A DNA stretch of 64,000 nt, taken from DT-110 sp030148525. Its GTDB lineage: Bacteria; Bacteroidota; Bacteroidia; Chitinophagales; Saprospiraceae. The DNA is taken from NCBI GenBank assembly GCA_965227445.1, contig OZ245751.1, forward strand, positions 3,968,001 through 4,032,000. Direction: 5' to 3'. Both the position numbers and the translations under genes were made by a program. Positions 63,653-64,000 of the stretch are shown here, in pieces; the first letter of the stretch is position 1, and each line of letters begins with the position of its first letter. Below the pieces are notes generated by a model. That model was given only the letters and a program-made list of their open reading frames with translations. It had not been told where the DNA came from and did no database searches.

Positions 63653-64000
63653 TTATTGGCCATTCTCTGCTATGACGGGGAACGACAGGGTAAAGGTGGT
63701 ACCAGTTTCATCAGAATCTAAGCGCACACTAGCCTGGTGACGGTCCATGATCCGCTTAACAATGTCGAGGCCCATCCCACTTCCTGAGCCTATTTTTTTG
63801 GTGGTGAAAAAGGGTTCAAATATCTGCGACCGGATCTCTTCCGGAATGCCGTGTCCGGAATCAATGATCCGTACCCGCACAAAATTATCCACCGGTTCTA
63901 CCGCAATGCGCAAAGTGCCTCCCTTTTCCATCGCGTCGAGGGCATTAACGATGAGGTTGGTCCATATTTGATTGAGTTCTCCGGGATAACCTTTAATCAG
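63653..64000 (-). CDS. Sensor histidine kinase, C-terminal part (cut by window edge)
   Basis: The frame is open from the window end to the TAA at 63653-63655, 115 codons. It covers most of a HATPase_c domain: N-box ELNQIWTNLIVNALDAM, G1 IIDSGHGIPEE, F-box IFEPFFTTKK, G2 GSGMGLDIVKRIMDRH, and the last strand GTTFTLSFPV. The His-containing and sensor parts lie outside the window. It immediately precedes the receiver-flavoprotein fusion on the same strand, making that protein its likely phosphorylation target. Confidence 0.93.
   Translation of the reverse strand: MIKGYPGELNQIWTNLIVNALDAMEKGGTLRIAVEPVDNFVRVRIIDSGHGIPEEIRSQIFEPFFTTKKIGSGSGMGLDIVKRIMDRHQASVRLDSDETGTTFTLSFPVIAENGQ

Overview
The window looks like chromosome of a marine or freshwater Bacteroidota, most likely a Saprospiria / Lewinella-type bacterium. 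The evidence is many type IX secretion (T9SS) C-terminal sorting domains of both type A and type B, a PorP/SprF protein beside a SprB-repeat protein, HYR-like adhesins, and the Bacteroidota-style RbfA, YraN, S74 and head-GIN genes. Base composition is near 50% GC. I see no tRNA, rRNA, CRISPR array, prophage or insertion sequence.

Layout. 0.1-4.3 kb (minus): a class III nucleotide cyclase, a short ComEC and a helix-hairpin-helix (ComEA-like) protein in one probable operon. 4.5-5.9 kb: a GNAT acetyltransferase, a structured dispersed repeat and YraN. 6-34.3 kb (almost all minus): a surface-protein region. It holds three giant HYR-like proteins with dockerin-like and cohesin-like modules and type A sorting domains (5975-9775, 10350-14348, 23130-27743). 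It also holds an operon of a small cohesin-like protein, a 2038-residue protein with seven cohesin-like and eleven SprB-like modules and a type B sorting domain, and its PorP/SprF partner (22990-14987). An orphan response regulator, FadH and an animal-type haem peroxidase with the same dockerin/cohesin/sorting tail complete it. 34.8-42.1 kb (plus): a large predicted outer-membrane protein and a secreted metzincin protease. 42.2-48.1 kb: a MATE exporter, a fused Ddl-Ddl-PASTA protein, a rhodanese and a SPOR protein. 48.5-54.3 kb: ankyrin protein, a PhnP-like hydrolase with an apparent non-standard start, a conserved small protein, a beta-barrel protein, RbfA and RecG. 54.3-64 kb: a TPR histidine kinase/response regulator pair, an S74-chaperone adhesin, a head-GIN lipoprotein, a PadR/membrane-protein pair, a triple-Kazal lipoprotein, and a response-regulator/thioredoxin-reductase-like fusion behind a histidine kinase cut by the window edge.

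How it fits together. The central 28 kb reads as one cell-surface programme: a multi-cohesin protein with its own T9SS partner, and four large proteins carrying dockerin-like modules, one of them enzymatic. This resembles a non-cellulosomal cohesin-dockerin assembly exported by T9SS. Because the dockerin-bearing proteins also carry their own cohesin-like module, binding between proteins is inference only.

At the DNA level three things stand out. (1) A short hairpin word, TTTTGSCGNAAGSC, occurs at least 11 times in exact form plus several variants, often right after terminators. (2) One dispersed repeat has two copies (5101-5290, 61206-61380) and an inverted-repeat stem that covaries between them. 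(3) A second dispersed repeat has copies at 48211-48334 and 52022-52139, both between divergent genes.
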